NCBI RefSeq assembly: GCF_000247695.1
Contig: NW_004624742.1
Span: 9,322,821-9,386,820, forward strand
From: Heterocephalus glaber
Lineage: Eukaryota; Chordata; Mammalia; Rodentia; Bathyergidae
Reading direction: 5' to 3'
DNA: 64,000 bases
The notes beneath the pieces are model-generated. The model was given only the letters and a program-made list of their open reading frames with translations. It made no database searches and had not been told where the DNA came from. Positions 35,011 through 46,690 of the stretch are shown here, in pieces. Every line of letters starts with the position of its first letter. Positions within the stretch are counted from its first letter, which is position 1. A program made the position numbers and the translations under genes.

Positions 35011-36065
35011 AGGTTCAGCAAAGCTTCTCATGAGAACCTTCTCATGTCTTATTCCATGTTAGAAGAATGTTGTGGTCCTCTGCATGTCTTCCTTCAGTTG
35101 CTCTGAGTCACTGAATAGGCTTGAGATGGTTGTATTTAGTGGGCCATTATGTTTATAAGCAAAACTTAGAATAATAAAGAGGTTCTCAGAAAATAGAGTA
35201 CACATTTAGTTCAAAAAGAGTATGTGTATATTAGACCATCAAAAGTCAAAGGCATAATTTGAAATGATGAACATATCCATTTTAAGTTACACATTACTTT
35301 GCATAGTTAATATCACTGTAATTAGTCATAGTTTCTTTAATTTATTGAACAAGATGCTCATCCCCTCTAGTGTACTACAGTGATGAATGTTGGGGGAGCA
35401 ACTTTGGAAGCTGGAATCAAGAAAATAAGTAGCAGTTGGAGAATTAGCACGTACATCAATAATACCCTTTCTTCTTCAGTTTGAAACTGGGATTTTCATC
35501 ACATGCTGAAAAATCAGAGAGCTCCCACAAGTTAGAGCTGTCACCACGTCCCACAGAACTAGGCAGGCCACTTCAACTGTAGGAAATGTTTAAAATCTTC
35601 TCAAACATTTGAGTAAATCTCTAGTAAATATTTAAACTCTGTATAACTAGTCACAAATAAATTAAGCTGATTTTATGCAGTCTCTCTAATTAGAAGGGCA
35701 CAGCATTTGTTGAAACGTGATTAGTATTATTCATTAAGCAAAAAATTCTCATTTGTATCTTATTATCACTATTCTGCATAAACCAACACAATTTGTCATG
35801 AACTCCCTCATTTGCTGTATCCTCAAAAAGCAGATTATGCTTATTTTTCATTTGGACAGTGGAAAATCAAGCCAGGTGTTTGGCAGCACCAGAGTGTTCA
35901 GGTGTAACTGTGCCAGTGATGGCACATTACGAGCAGCGTGGATGAAGAATGAGGCATGGAGAATCCAGGGACTGGGGTGCCTTGAGGCCCATCCCTTCTG
36001 AGGGCCCCTGCTGACTAGACAGGTGTTGGACTGGGCTGTGGGAGGGAGGGAGACCTAGTAAAGTA
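35011..36065. other. Unassigned intergenic or intronic DNA
   Basis: No gene or confident repeat. An 82-codon plus frame at 35753-36001 lacks recognisable features. Confidence 0.5.
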
Positions 36066-36093
36066 ATTTTTTTTTTTTTTTTTTTTTTTTTTA
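36066..36093. repeat. Poly-T tract
   Basis: About 27 consecutive T. No SINE or L1 body was recognised beside it, so the origin is unclear. Confidence 0.95.
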
Positions 36094-37714
36094 GTGAAGT
36101 CAGATCTTTCCCCTTCCATCAGAACCTGAAAACTCTCGCTTGAATTCCTGTAGCATTCCGCTCCGGGGTTGTGCAGTGGGAGAACTCTGCAGCAGGACCT
36201 GGGCTGGAAATGTACCCAAAACATGAAAATTCAGCTCCATGATTGTCTAAATCTGCCTATCTGTCTAGACACACAAGCACTGTACATATTTGGTTTTTCA
36301 GACTTATAGGTACTGACAGGTAAGACAAAGACTGTGTTATATTATTTGAGTGAGTAAAGACTGTGGTCTGCTTTTCCTCCTCTGCATTCTATTCTTTTTT
36401 GCTTTGAAAATCTGCTTTGTTCTCAGCTCAGGTGAGAGACTCCATTAGGGCCTGTGACTGCAGCTGCTTTATGATTCTGGCAGAAATAGTGGGGGCTGTA
36501 GGGTCTATAAAATAATGGAACAATGGTAAGAAATTATTTTGATAAAGCAATACTCCTAAATATGCTACTTCAGGTTTTGTCTGTTCTCTTGGAACTTTGG
36601 GCTGGGCAGGACATTTGCTATTTAGCCTCCAAGTGTGCCCGTTTCTCTTTTTGTCGCTGTTTCCCTTTGTTATTCAATTATCATTTCTTATTTCTGTAAA
36701 CACTGTGCCTGTCCCAAGCCTCTCTCCTCACCACTGAAATGGTTGATTTTCTAAGAGACCAAGCATGGGGAATGGTGTGGGGAAAATATCCAAGAAAATA
36801 TTGGCAAAAATGGGAAATTTTCCTTAAAACACATGCTGCACAGGGATGGGTTATGATGATGAGCTTCTAATATCAATTGGATTTTTAAACCCAGACTAGC
36901 AATGTAGCATGGCTGCAAAAGTCTCCCTAAAAGTGCAGAAAGTGGATACAAGGAGGTCAGGCAGAGCTCAGCTGAGGACATGCTCTCTAGACAGAGCTGT
37001 CCAGACATGAAATAGGCTGGTTTATGAGGTGATGAGCTCCCCATCACTGGGCGGTCAAGCAGAGTTTGTGGGGAGAGCTTGAACTAGAACAGTTCCAATT
37101 TCTTTTCCATGCCTAATACCTAACAGTTATCTTTTATGGAAAAGCTGTGGTCAACTGCCTCCTGCAAGCAAGCAGAGAGAATTCTCGTATTGACAGAATT
37201 TCAGAATATCCAGGAATCTCAAGTCCCTGTTTTTGTCTACCTGACATTTCTCAGGCCCACAGAACAGACCACCTGCTACCCTGTTAACACCTGGGGATGA
37301 CCGTTCATGCTGAGAGGCTACCATAATGCCCGGCAATTAGGAATCCAGTTGTAGAGCACCTTTGTTAAGATTTCAGATGGAAGCCTGACTCACTAATGAT
37401 TCAACGAGACTGTTTACTGCTGTGTGCCCAGTGCACAATGGCCAAGAACTTATTGGCACATCCAGAAGTCACATCCTCTACAGCATTTTCTTTGTACAAA
37501 CATATGCTTTAGGTATTATGCTAAGGAAGAAAATAGTTTGTCTACTTTGGAGATTTTGTAAAGTTAAAAAGCATTAAAGATTCCTGAGATAGAAACTGCC
37601 AGTGTGAGATGGAATTAATTGCAAGTTAATAGGACAAATATGTTATCTTGCTAAATAGGAAACTAGCATGAGGCTAGCTTATTGGACATGTGGATTGAAA
37701 ATAATGAACTTTTG
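36094..37714. other. Unassigned intergenic or intronic DNA
   Basis: No gene, RNA or confident repeat was recognised. Frames up to 98 codons (36751-37047, minus) have no visible domain. Confidence 0.5.
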
Positions 37715-38472
37715 GATGAAGTTCTTAAATTGTGGTAAGAGACCACCTACTACTGAAATACAGATTCCTGGGCCCAAACTTATTAAAATTATTAAATTTT
37801 TATTGTTATATAACAAATTGCTACTAATTTAGCAGTATAAAACAACTTTTATTTATTATTACATGGTTCTGAATGTCAGAAGTCCAGGTGGGCTTGCCTG
37901 AATTATCTTCTTAGGGTTTCACAAGGTCAAAACACATGTCTCACAAGGCTGCATTCTTATCTGAAGGCTCTGGGGAAAATTCAATGCCAAGCTCATTCAG
38001 GTTGTTGGCAAAATTCAGTTCCTTGCTGTCTGTCAGTTGGAGGCTGCTCCCTCTGCTCCTGGAGGCCACCCACTTCCTTCCCATATGGCTTTCTCCATGT
38101 TTAAACCAGCACAGGCATGTGGAGTCCTTCTCACACTTGGAACCTCTCTGAATTCTTCTGCTGTCATACATCAGAGAAAACACCGTGCTCTGAAAGGGCT
38201 CATATGATTAGATTAGCCCCACCCAGATAATTTAAGATACTTGCAGGCACATTGTCTTGGACTTTAATTACCTTGATAGTGTCCTTTCACAACAGTATTT
38301 GGGTTTGGGTTTGATTAAATAACCAAGGGACAGGCGTCTTGGGCATCCATCTTTAGAATGCTGCCTCCGCAACTACTAAATCAGAGTTGCTATAGCACAG
38401 CCAATTAAATGTGTCTCTTTAACAAAACTCCAAGTGATCCTGATGAATAATAAATATCAAGAGTGACTACTG
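37715..38472. mobile_element. MER5A-like hAT element split by an LTR
   Basis: The left piece (37715-37780: 'aagttcttaaattgtgg', 'cagattcctgggcccaaac') and right piece (38375-38472: 'actaaatcagagttgc', 'ccaagtgatcctgatgaa') together follow MER5A, a non-autonomous hAT-Charlie. Between them lies an MLT1 LTR, so MER5A was there first. Confidence 0.75.
37781..38369 (-). mobile_element. MLT1-type LTR inserted in MER5A, minus strand
   Basis: 'ttatataacaaattgctac', 'agtataaaacaacttttatt', 'ctgaatgtcagaagtcc', 'aaggctgcattcttatctg' and 'gccccacccagataattta' follow the antisense MLT1 order. The pentamers aaact (37776-37780) and caact (38370-38374) agree at 4 of 5. The opposed frames at 37936-38183 are LTR sequence. 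Confidence 0.85.
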
Positions 38473-38559
38473 TACAAGAATAATAAGAAAAGCAGTGAAT
38501 ATCAGGTGTAAGAGGAGTGATGCCAAAAAAAAATAACAGATGTTTTGAGAGTTCTGAGT

Positions 38560-38870
38560 GAAAGACCACTGAAAACCACAGCTGCCAGTTACTCAGGGAT
38601 GTTCTCAGAGGAGCTAGAGCTCGACCTGAGACTGGAAGAAATGAAGACATTCAGAAAGGAAGAGGACAGCCTTCCCAGGCAGGACAGAAGTTATGAGCAA
38701 AAAGATGAGGATGGAAAACATGTAACTGACCTTTCAGTGTACCATTAACTGAGTCTGATTGGAGTAGAGGTGGGCAATTTTGGTTTGGGGGAGAAGGCGT
38801 GAAGTTGGGGTTAGTTATAACATTTGTCTCTCAGGCTAAGGGATTAAAAAAAAGGAAGACATTTTAAAGA
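38560..38870 (-). repeat. Probable L2 LINE fragment, minus strand
   Basis: 'cgacctgagactggaagaaatg', 'ccttcccaggcaggacag', 'gttatgagcaaa' (partly paraphrased) fit the antisense L2 3' region ('gagctgagacctgaagg' and 'ttccaggcagagg' type). Diverged. Confidence 0.5.
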
Positions 38871-40489
38871 AGAATCATCCCATTTACTAACCAAATTTCT
38901 GTGCAACTGGAGATTATAGTTTGATTCTCATTTAGCAAAGCCAGTATCTTCTTACCATCCAGTGAGAGACAGACTTTTTTATTTTTATTCACAAAGATGA
39001 GGAAGGAAGGGGGCACTCAACAAGTAGCAAATTAACTGAGAAATGGTAAGGGGGCCCAGGTTCAGATTCTGCTTGAAGGAAATAGGGTATACTATGAGTC
39101 TAATTTACAAGCATCTTTCTTTCTGTATATTCTTATGTCCAAATTGTTCTCCATTCAGTACTCTCTGAAGCATGAACACACTCAAAGACCCCAGATCTTA
39201 ATGCAGAGTAGAATAGAGAGAGGACTAGTAGTCATCACATAGAATTGAAAGCTGAGAGCAATTTGGTACGCTTGGAGCAGAAGGTGGGCTACTGTGGAGC
39301 CAGGTTCAATAGCTCCAAAAAGCAGAAGAAGGCTGCAGATGCAGGAAGGTATCATTTGACAAGCAGATGGATGACATGAGTCAGTGCACTGGAGAGTGTT
39401 GTTAATTTAATGACTCCAGATAATAGTTCTTTAAAATTGAAAGCAAGTCACTGGGAAACAGCCAGCAAAGCTGTAACTGGTAGATCTCTGGACTCCTGGT
39501 GGATAGAGATGGGAAAAAAGGAAGGAACAAATGTTGCTCTGCATTCTAAACAACTCAAATTGCTTTTCAGAAAGAAGCAGCATAGACTTTCCTCAGTGGA
39601 ATTTATGGAGGTTCAAATCAAATTCCCCACCCAGGAAAGTGGAGTTCATTTAATTTTAGTGACAATTCCAAAATTTATGTTTAAAATGTTAAATGAATTA
39701 TAGAAAGGATGTGAGGAAGTTCTGAATTTCTAAATCACCTACTCATATTATTAAGCTTTTAGCTGTGCTTTGCTTAGTATCATTGACTATAGAACCTTAG
39801 GACTTTGAGCCTTTAAGATTCATCTAATTCTATTGCCTTTTCACTTATTATTTTACTTATTTACCTAACCAACATGAATCACTTTACTACTGTAGTAGGT
39901 TTTAAAAATGAACCAAACATATCCTTGTGTTCAAGGAGCTCCATTTTGCTCTAGGAAGCAAAAGGCAGTGTCAGGTCCTGCAGAGAAGTGAGCCTCTATG
40001 GTCACCAGCAGCAATGAGACTTGTATCAGGAGAGGAAGGACTCATAACCACTCCACTCCTTCACCAGTGCAGTGGGGCCTTGCAGGGAGGCCTGGATCAA
40101 GCCCTTACTGGAGCCATTAAGACTGGACAAGGTGGTATGAGTTGGTACTACTCTGCCCTAAGCTTCTGCCCTCCCTAGTACCAGTAGGGTACAGTGGGGA
40201 GCAGAACAAAGATTATACCAGAACTCAAAAACTAAGAGTTGGTGTGAATTTGTGCTCCACTTTCCTAGTAGTAACCAGGAAGGTGTCTTAGAGGATGAAA
40301 GGAGAGGTGAATTTCCACTCTCTCATTTCCAACAAGGCAGTGTGTCATTGGTCCATGCTTGTGTGGATGACGTTAGCAGTGTCCAGCAGGAAGCTAGACT
40401 TACACACCCATCTAATCCTCACATGCTCAACAGAGGGCACTCTGTGAGATAATCAAATAGGATCAAGAGTTGATTACTGTAATATGAAA
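38871..40489. other. Unassigned DNA with a possible MIR piece
   Basis: 39785-39870 ('agaaccttaggactttgagc', 'attcatctaattctattgcc') may be an old repeat related to MIR or Charlie. Frames of 83-97 codons at 39410-39703 and 39927-40178 have no recognisable domain. Confidence 0.4.
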
Positions 40490-41345
40490 AATGTTCAGAT
40501 ACAGTGGAAGAAAATCACTCCTGATACCAAGAATCAAGAAAAATCACAACTTCATTAAGAAGTGATAATCAACAGACACGAATATCAAGATGAATCAGAT
40601 GTTACATCTGACAAGAACTCCAAGGAAACCATCGTAACAATATTTCAATAAGCAATTGTGAATTCTCTTGAAACAAATAAAAACCTGAAAAAAAAAGAAG
40701 TTATGGAAAGAATCAAATGGAATTTATAGTAATCATGAAAAGCAAAATGAAATACTGACTAAGTGGGCTTAGTATTAGAGTGGAAATGATGGACGACCAG
40801 AGGACCTGAAGTGAGAGGCTCAGAATTTATATACTCTGAGCAATGGCGTGAAAATATACTGGGGGTGTGAGGAGAAAGAGAAAAGAGAGAGAAAGGGATT
40901 GAAAAATATTAAAAAAAATATTTTCTGAAAACTTTCTAAATTTGGTGAAAGTCATAAATCCCTATATTCGAGAAACTGAGAAAATCTTACAGGAGATAAA
41001 CCTAAAGAAATCTACACCACAGAACATTTTAGCTAAACTTTGAAAACTAAATACAAAGAAAAATCTTGAAAGCAGCCAAAGAAGAAAAAGCACAGTAATT
41101 CTAAGGAGAGCAAATTCTTCATTTGAAAACAAGAAGGCTAGAGGAAAGTGGCACAAAATGTTTCAAATGCCAAAAGAGGAAAACCCAGTCAACTTAGAAT
41201 TCTACATCCAACAAAAATACTCTTCAACAATGAAAAGGAAATTAAATAACACTGCCAGACAAAGGGAAATGAAGGAAATTTATCACTAGCAAACCTATTC
41301 TTAAAGAACAGCTAAAAGGAGTTCTCCAAACAGAAAAATCAAATC

Positions 41346-41548
41346 AAATCAGGATTTGGGTAGGGGCCGGGGATTTAGCTCAGTGGTTGCGCCGCCTGCC
41401 TTGCAAGCGGAAGGATCCGAGTTCGATCCCTGGTACCAAAAAAAAAAANNNNNNNNNNNNNNNNNNNNNNNNNNNNNNNNNNNNNNNNNNNNNNNNNNNN
41501 NNNNNNNNNNNNNNNNNNNNNNNNNNNNNNNNNNNNNNNNNNNNNNNN

Positions 41549-41587
<39 letters not shown>

Positions 41588-41595
41588 GGATTTGG
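41346..41595 (+). repeat. Young ID SINE with perfect 14-bp target duplication and gap in its tail
   Basis: aaatcaggatttgg is repeated at 41346-41359 and 41582-41595. The body starts near 41364 with ggccggggatttagctcag, has the A box (tagctcagtgg) and B box (gttcgatccc), and ends ggtacc before the A-tail. The tail contains 100 N (41449-41548). The near-canonical promoter boxes and perfect flanks suggest a recent insertion. Confidence 0.96.
41449..41548. other. Assembly gap of 100 N in a poly-A tract
   Basis: Exactly 100 N flanked by A-runs on both sides. A round gap size usually means unknown length. Because both target duplications of the ID SINE are present, the missing bases are most likely tail sequence. 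Confidence 0.97.
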
Positions 41596-42059
41596 AACTC
41601 AAGAAAGGAAGAGAACCTCAGATTTGAGTGACTATAATGGGTGGTTCTCATGAATTTCTTAATTTATATTTGATGATTAAAGCAAAACTTATTACATCAT
41701 CTGATGTGGTGGTTAAAATGCATAGAAGACATACTGAAATTTACACTTAAAAAGTAGGGAAGATAAAGGGATCCACATGGAAACAAAGTTTCTACACCTC
41801 ACTTGAAGCAATAAAACACTGCAGCTAGTAAGCAGGTAAGATTTCCCTTTTATGGCTCTAGAATGGAGAAAAAAATAAAGAATTGTTTACCAGAAACTGC
41901 CAATCTATTTATCAACAAAAATACTCTCAGTGATTAAACATTGGTAAGAAAACAATTTTATTGTATTAACAGCAGCAACAATGAAAGAATCACTTTGGGC
42001 AAACAAATGTTAACTTGGGCAATAGCTTCAAAGCCTGCTTTGCCTTGAACTTGTTTTAT

Positions 42060-42204
42060 TTATTTTTTTTCTTTGTTTCACTTTTGAGACAGGATCTTGC
42101 TATGGAGCTAGGATGGCCTTGAAGTCACTATGTAGCCCAGGCTAGTCTTGAACTCACAGCAATCCTGCTGCTTCAGCCTCTGGAGGGGTAGGCACAGTGT
42201 CTGG
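42060..42204 (-). repeat. Diverged B1 SINE, minus strand
   Basis: 'gagacaggatcttgctatgg' and 'cactatgtagcccaggctag' followed by 'cttgaactcacagcaatcc' and 'gcttcagcctctgg' give an antisense B1 with the duplicated segment still visible. The 'gggattacagg' part is deleted. The 66-codon plus frame here is artefactual. Confidence 0.85.
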
Positions 42205-43389
42205 CTCTGTCTTGAATTTGTGAACTCGACTAGACTACACATACATGTTGAGAGTTGCTTTTACCTTTCTAACTTCAGGTCCTTTTGCCTAAACCTCATA
42301 AACCTCATATTGTGCTCTTCAGAAATTTGTCACTTTCAAAATGAATGAAAGATACAAAAGGAAACCTTTTTGGATTTGAAGCAGAGCTGGCTGAAACCAT
42401 GTTTCAATTTCTCTATACTTCCCTGGGTTTGTGGACTTTGCAGTAAGAACCAAGGAAGGAGTCACTGTGGAGGAAGGTAGAGAACAGAGAAATGCGAATC
42501 CATCCACTGTGACGTGCCTTGAGAGAGACATGGCGGAGAAGGAAGGTGAGCCCTTCATCTTTTAGCTGCTTAGACCCAAAGCTTCTCCTCTACCTATCAT
42601 GGCTCAGCTGTGCACCTGGAGGAACCTCAATATGTCCTTGGATTTTCCTTCTTGGATAAGTTGAATGAAATATGAGGAACTTGAAGTTCCTCTATGGTTC
42701 TGGTTTTCTAACTTGACCCATGTATTGTGCTGGTATTGTGCTGGACCCTCTACAGAAGACAAGTAGCTACTCTGTTGGAAATAGGGACAGGAGATGGTTG
42801 AACTCCCAAATCCCTAATTTCTCTGCTTATTCCTCAGAGGTCCTGTGAGGTTTCTTCTTAGAACATTAGTTCTCCAAACTGTACAGCTAGCAATAAGAGA
42901 CATGGTGAAAAGACAGTTCTTGGCTTCTATTTTATCCCATAGAACATTGCTGGCTGTCTCTCCAGAGTCCTGCTCTAGAGAGTAGCCAGTTACTCCAGTT
43001 ACTCTCTAGCTGAAGTAAGGATGAATTATGTCACTTTCTGTCAACTGCCATTGGCTGAAGTCTTGTTCCCAGTGATTGGTCATGTGAGAACATGCAGCTG
43101 TTAACCTACCCAGCTTAGAAGACTTGCTCATGTTATATCACTGCTGGCAGTACTCACCACCCTTGGGTCTGATTTGCCACTTTGAGCTCTTTGATTCTCA
43201 GTCCTAAAGGCCACTGGTCAGTTTCTCTAGATCTTGACCCACCAGGTGGTTGTATCATTCTCTCCATGTTTTCTGTGTTTGACTCAACCTATGTCCTCAT
43301 GGCCATTTCTTCTAAAGGTAGCTCTGAAGAGGTAATTTATTTCTCATACTGAGGCGGATCCTCATACAGATATTGAGGATCACCTTACG
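42205..43389. other. Unassigned intergenic or intronic DNA
   Basis: No gene recognised. Small tandem steps occur (tattgtgctgg twice at about 42724-42745; ccagttact twice at about 42988-43006). Confidence 0.5.
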
Positions 43390-43530
43390 TCTCAATGGTC
43401 CCAAGCTCCTTGAAGGTCTCATGGAAAAGATCTGTTTCTCTTCCATGTGACAATTCTTTAAGTATCTGAAGACAGACCTCATATCTTCACTAAGCCATCT
43501 CTCTTTACATTATATATTCTTTATTCAGAA
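43390..43530. repeat. Possible ancient CR1/L3-type LINE fragment
   Basis: 'caattctttaagtatctgaagacagacctcat' (paraphrased) with 'cactaagccatctctcttt' resembles a motif of CR1/L3 3' ends. Weak. Confidence 0.3.
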
Positions 43531-43639
43531 TGATTTAACATTTTATTTTTAATTCTAAGTAGTAAAAATTGTATGTCTAATCTCCTGCGGAAATGATGAA
43601 TTTTCTTTCTTAAAAAAAAAAAAATCCAGGAGTCAGGCA

Positions 43640-43910
43640 GCTGCTTCCTCTGACAGTGAGTGCCGATTGCAGGATTTGAACTTTCCTGATGTTCTAAGTG
43701 TTGTCTTGGGGCTCTTTCTCTATTTCTCCTCCATCATTTTCCTTCTTAGCACCAAGTTCTGAGGGTAATCATGGCCTGAATAACAGTACTTACAGTAGAC
43801 TCTCCCTATGCCAAATGACCTAAGCTTCTGATCATTGGTTCATTTTCATTCATTCATTTATTCATTCATTCATTCATGAGAAGTTCTGTGGGCACTTCAG
43901 AGTAAATCTT
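43640..43910. repeat. Unclassified repeat, copy 1 of a diverged pair
   Basis: Shares ordered blocks with 44460-44760: 'attgcaggatttgaactttcc', 'gttctaagtg', 'ttggggctctttctct', 'taagcttctgatcattggttc' and a tail of tcatttattc units (43838-43880). It may be a local duplication or an unnamed repeat family; the ATTC tail also recalls antisense L2. Confidence 0.6.
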
Positions 43911-44119
43911 TGCACCATCATCCTCTTCTTTATTTGACTACTATTTTTCACCCAGAGTGATTGACTAGGAGAGACATTTTTGATTCGGTGGTAGTAGTCT
44001 ATATTGACTGAGATGTCTGAGGTGACATTTCTGCCCACCTTTCCCTCACTAATGAACTGTGTGGGTGATTACCACCACCATGGCTGGACTTCTTTCTCAG
44101 GATCTGAAAGGAAAGTATA

Positions 44120-44250
44120 TTAAAGTTTATTCCTCCATATTCTCCTTTAAAAGCATAATTTTCCAAAGAAATAGAAATTTTGCATAGTTATTGCCTAGCA
44201 AAGGGGTTAAAACAAAGTAGGCATTTAATAAATAGTGGTGATTGAATGAC
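44120..44250 (+). repeat. Possible L2/MIR 3' tail, plus strand
   Basis: 'aaagtaggcatttaataaatag' (paraphrased) followed by 'gattgaatgac' resembles the polyadenylation-like end of L2 or MIR. Short and diverged. Confidence 0.45.
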
Positions 44251-44309
44251 TATAGAAATATGGAAAAGCCCCAAAGTCATTCTCTTTTCTTTTCCTCTGT
44301 TTTTCTCTG

Positions 44310-44355
44310 TTGGTGTCTGTCTGTCTGTCTGTCTTTCTGTCTCTCTTTCTCTCAA
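44310..44355. repeat. (CTGT)n microsatellite
   Basis: ctgtctgtctgtctgtc followed by tttctgtctctctttctctc on the plus strand. Confidence 0.95.
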
Positions 44356-44459
44356 CTCTGTCTAGAAGGGTTCATTGAATACCAAGGCCGTGCACTAACC
44401 CTTGCCCTAACCAGCCCAGGTTACTGACTTGACAGCTTAGCATCATGTCATCTTGGTGA

Positions 44460-44760
44460 CCGGATTCTTTTGGTAGTGCATGCTGTTTGCAGGATCTAAA
44501 CTTTTCTGCTGTTCTAAGTGACTCATCCCACTTTTTCCACTTGCAATAACTGATGCCTGCCTTGGGCCTTTCTCTCCATGACTAATCCTTAGTTTCCTGT
44601 CAGCAGCAAATTCTAATTGAAAGTTCATGGGTCTCTGCTACGTATAGTTGGATCTTTCTAGTCCTAACTCCTAAGCCTCTGCTCATTGCCTCATTTTCAT
44701 TTATTCATCTATAGGGAAAACATTTACAGCACACCTACTCTAAGGCTGAGAAAACAACAA
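44460..44760. repeat. Unclassified repeat, copy 2 of a diverged pair
   Basis: Blocks 'tttgcaggatctaaactttt', 'gttctaagtg', 'cttgggcctttctct' and 'taagcctctgctcattgcctc' align in order with 43640-43910 at an offset of about 820-850 bases. Confidence 0.6.
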
Positions 44761-44871
44761 TTTATGACCTGCTGGTTCTTTCTTAGGAAGCACAGAGTAT
44801 AACGGAACCCCACTTTCCTTCAAAGCCTTCATCTGTTGTCTGCTGCTGAGACTTCCCTTACAAGTTCAGCT

Positions 44872-45062
44872 GAGCTAGGCATGGTGGTGCATGCCTGTAA
44901 TTATATGACTCTCGGAGGCTGAGGCAGGAGGATCATAAGTTTAAACTTAGCCTGGTCAACTTTGCAATTTAGGGAGTTCAAGTCTATTAAATAAATAAAT
45001 AGAGCTGGGGGTATTGCTCAGTGTGAAGGCTCTGGGTTCAATCCCCAGTATTGCCCAAAAAA
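44872..45062 (+). repeat. B1-ID dimeric SINE (B1-dID-like), plus strand
   Basis: The B1 part ('gagctaggcatggtggtgc', 'ggaggctgaggcaggaggat') is joined through an AAATA linker (44988-45000) to an ID part ('gagctgggggtattgctcag', 'ggttcaatccccagt'). The ID half lacks part of the region between the boxes. More diverged than the monomeric ID copies. Confidence 0.88.
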
Positions 45063-46499
45063 CCCCACCCCGAAACAGAACACAAAACATGTGGATGTTC
45101 CTGACCCCGTGCTATTTCCCCTTACTACCACTGCCAGTGCTTGACGACCCATCATTCCACATCAGAAACTTGTCTTCTCTGAAGTCAGCAGCATGTTTCC
45201 ATAGCTCCTTCTGCCCTTTTGGAGACATTATCATACTCCAGGGAACAGACAGATTCACACACATGCACGCAATACACACAAACATACATGTTTATTAAGA
45301 TTGTTTTATTCTACCAGAAAAGAAGGTTTTAGTTATATCAGTTACTTTCTTGATTCTGACACTTTCTGCTACATGCCTTTGAACATTTATGCTTGCATTG
45401 GACAAGGTGACTGGGGACTCTGATGCTTCCTGAAATACGGTACCAAATGCCCAGGCTGCCAAGCTCAGTTCACTGTTTCTAGATCTGAATATGAATGGCA
45501 GTGGCAATGAGGACATGATTTTTCTTCCCCTCTAATTCCATGTTATTACCTTGCATGTATCAGGGTACATATTCATTGCCTTAGCCTCCTGGGTTGCAAT
45601 GCTGTGCACAGGCATAATCAGATAAGGAGAAATGGGCCCCATCCTCATTTTGAAATTCAATGCACCTGATACAAAGAACCTCAGATTCTGCTAACCATCT
45701 GCTGGGGAGGAGAAGGCCCCACCTTGCTCCATTTGTCACATGTAAATTGAAGGGTGTACTCCCAGAAGATAGTCAGAGCTTGAATCTATAACCTGGGTGT
45801 GGCTTTCACCCTCAAATGCCCTGATGAAGTTTTGTGGGATTTCTTTGACTTTCCACATTTTGGAGTAGATTAAAATTTAATTTCTGAGGAGGAGGACTAG
45901 TAAGAAAAAGTCAATGTTCTGTAAACCACAGAATAAAAGACAGAGACAAAAAGACAGATAATAAGTATGTTTTATTTAATAATGTTCTCAGTAGTTTCAG
46001 TCATTTTTCTGTAATTTTCATGATGAATGCAAGAGATACTTTTCTACATATCCTTAGTGTTGAGAAAACAGGCTGGGGAAATAATTTTTAGTCAAATATG
46101 GAACTGTACATGATTCTAATACCTTGGAGGAGATTTCCTTCTACTTTCCATTGTTCTGTAAATGAAAAGTAAATTATGCTTTGTTAAAAAACTTTCCATT
46201 GAATAGTTTTATAGCAAACGTTTCATTCACTTCAATAAATAAATGTACAATATTTTTTGAAAATTGAGACTCAGGCTTTGTAAAATTTAACAACTTCACC
46301 AAATTAGTCTCTCCAGTTCTTATTCTTCAATAGAAAATTATACTTTTTAACTCTTAGTTAAGTAGCATTTAAATAAAATGTCTAATTCACTTCTGAGCCC
46401 CTGTGAAGCATTAGACCTGTGATGCACAGAGGTAGTTAGTGTTAGAAAGCTAAAGGAGCTTTAATGATCCTGCTCTGTCTTAATGAGCAGAGCCATCTT
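45063..46499. other. Unassigned intergenic or intronic DNA
   Basis: No gene or confident repeat. The opposed frames 45014-45298 and 45295-45516 show no known domain. Confidence 0.5.
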
Positions 46500-46690
46500 A
46501 ATGAGCAGCAACATGGTTGCATAGATAGAACACTGCCTTAGAAATTAGCCTTCTGTGGGCTTCCTTGGAGGACTTCTAATGCTTCACTTTGTGACTCTTT
46601 GCAAATATCTTACCCTCTCTGGGCATTTGACTCTTCTGCTATGAAATGGAAATAGTAAATGCTGGTGTCCACAAAGTTCTCAGGGATCAA
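46500..46690 (+). repeat. MIR SINE, plus strand
   Basis: 'gttgcatagatagaacact', 'gcttcactttgtgactctttgc', 'ttaccctctctgggcatttg' (partly paraphrased) and 'atgaaatggaaatag' follow MIR. Confidence 0.75.

Larger units (their letters stand above)
40490..41850 (+). mobile_element. Old L1M/HAL1-type LINE, plus strand, split by an ID SINE
   Basis: 'ctaaagaaatctacaccacag', 'gaaagcagccaaagaagaa', 'aacttagaattctacatccaac', 'gccagacaaagggaaatg', 'ctattcttaaagaacagctaa' (some paraphrased) parallel the related region at 4990-5400 and belong to the same broad class. Interrupted at 41360-41595 by an ID SINE. No intact frame. Confidence 0.72.

Noticed and set aside
44395..44420. Second telomere-like motif (ctaacccttgccctaacc)
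   Set aside because: Only two imperfect units in one direction and no inverted partner; chance is sufficient.
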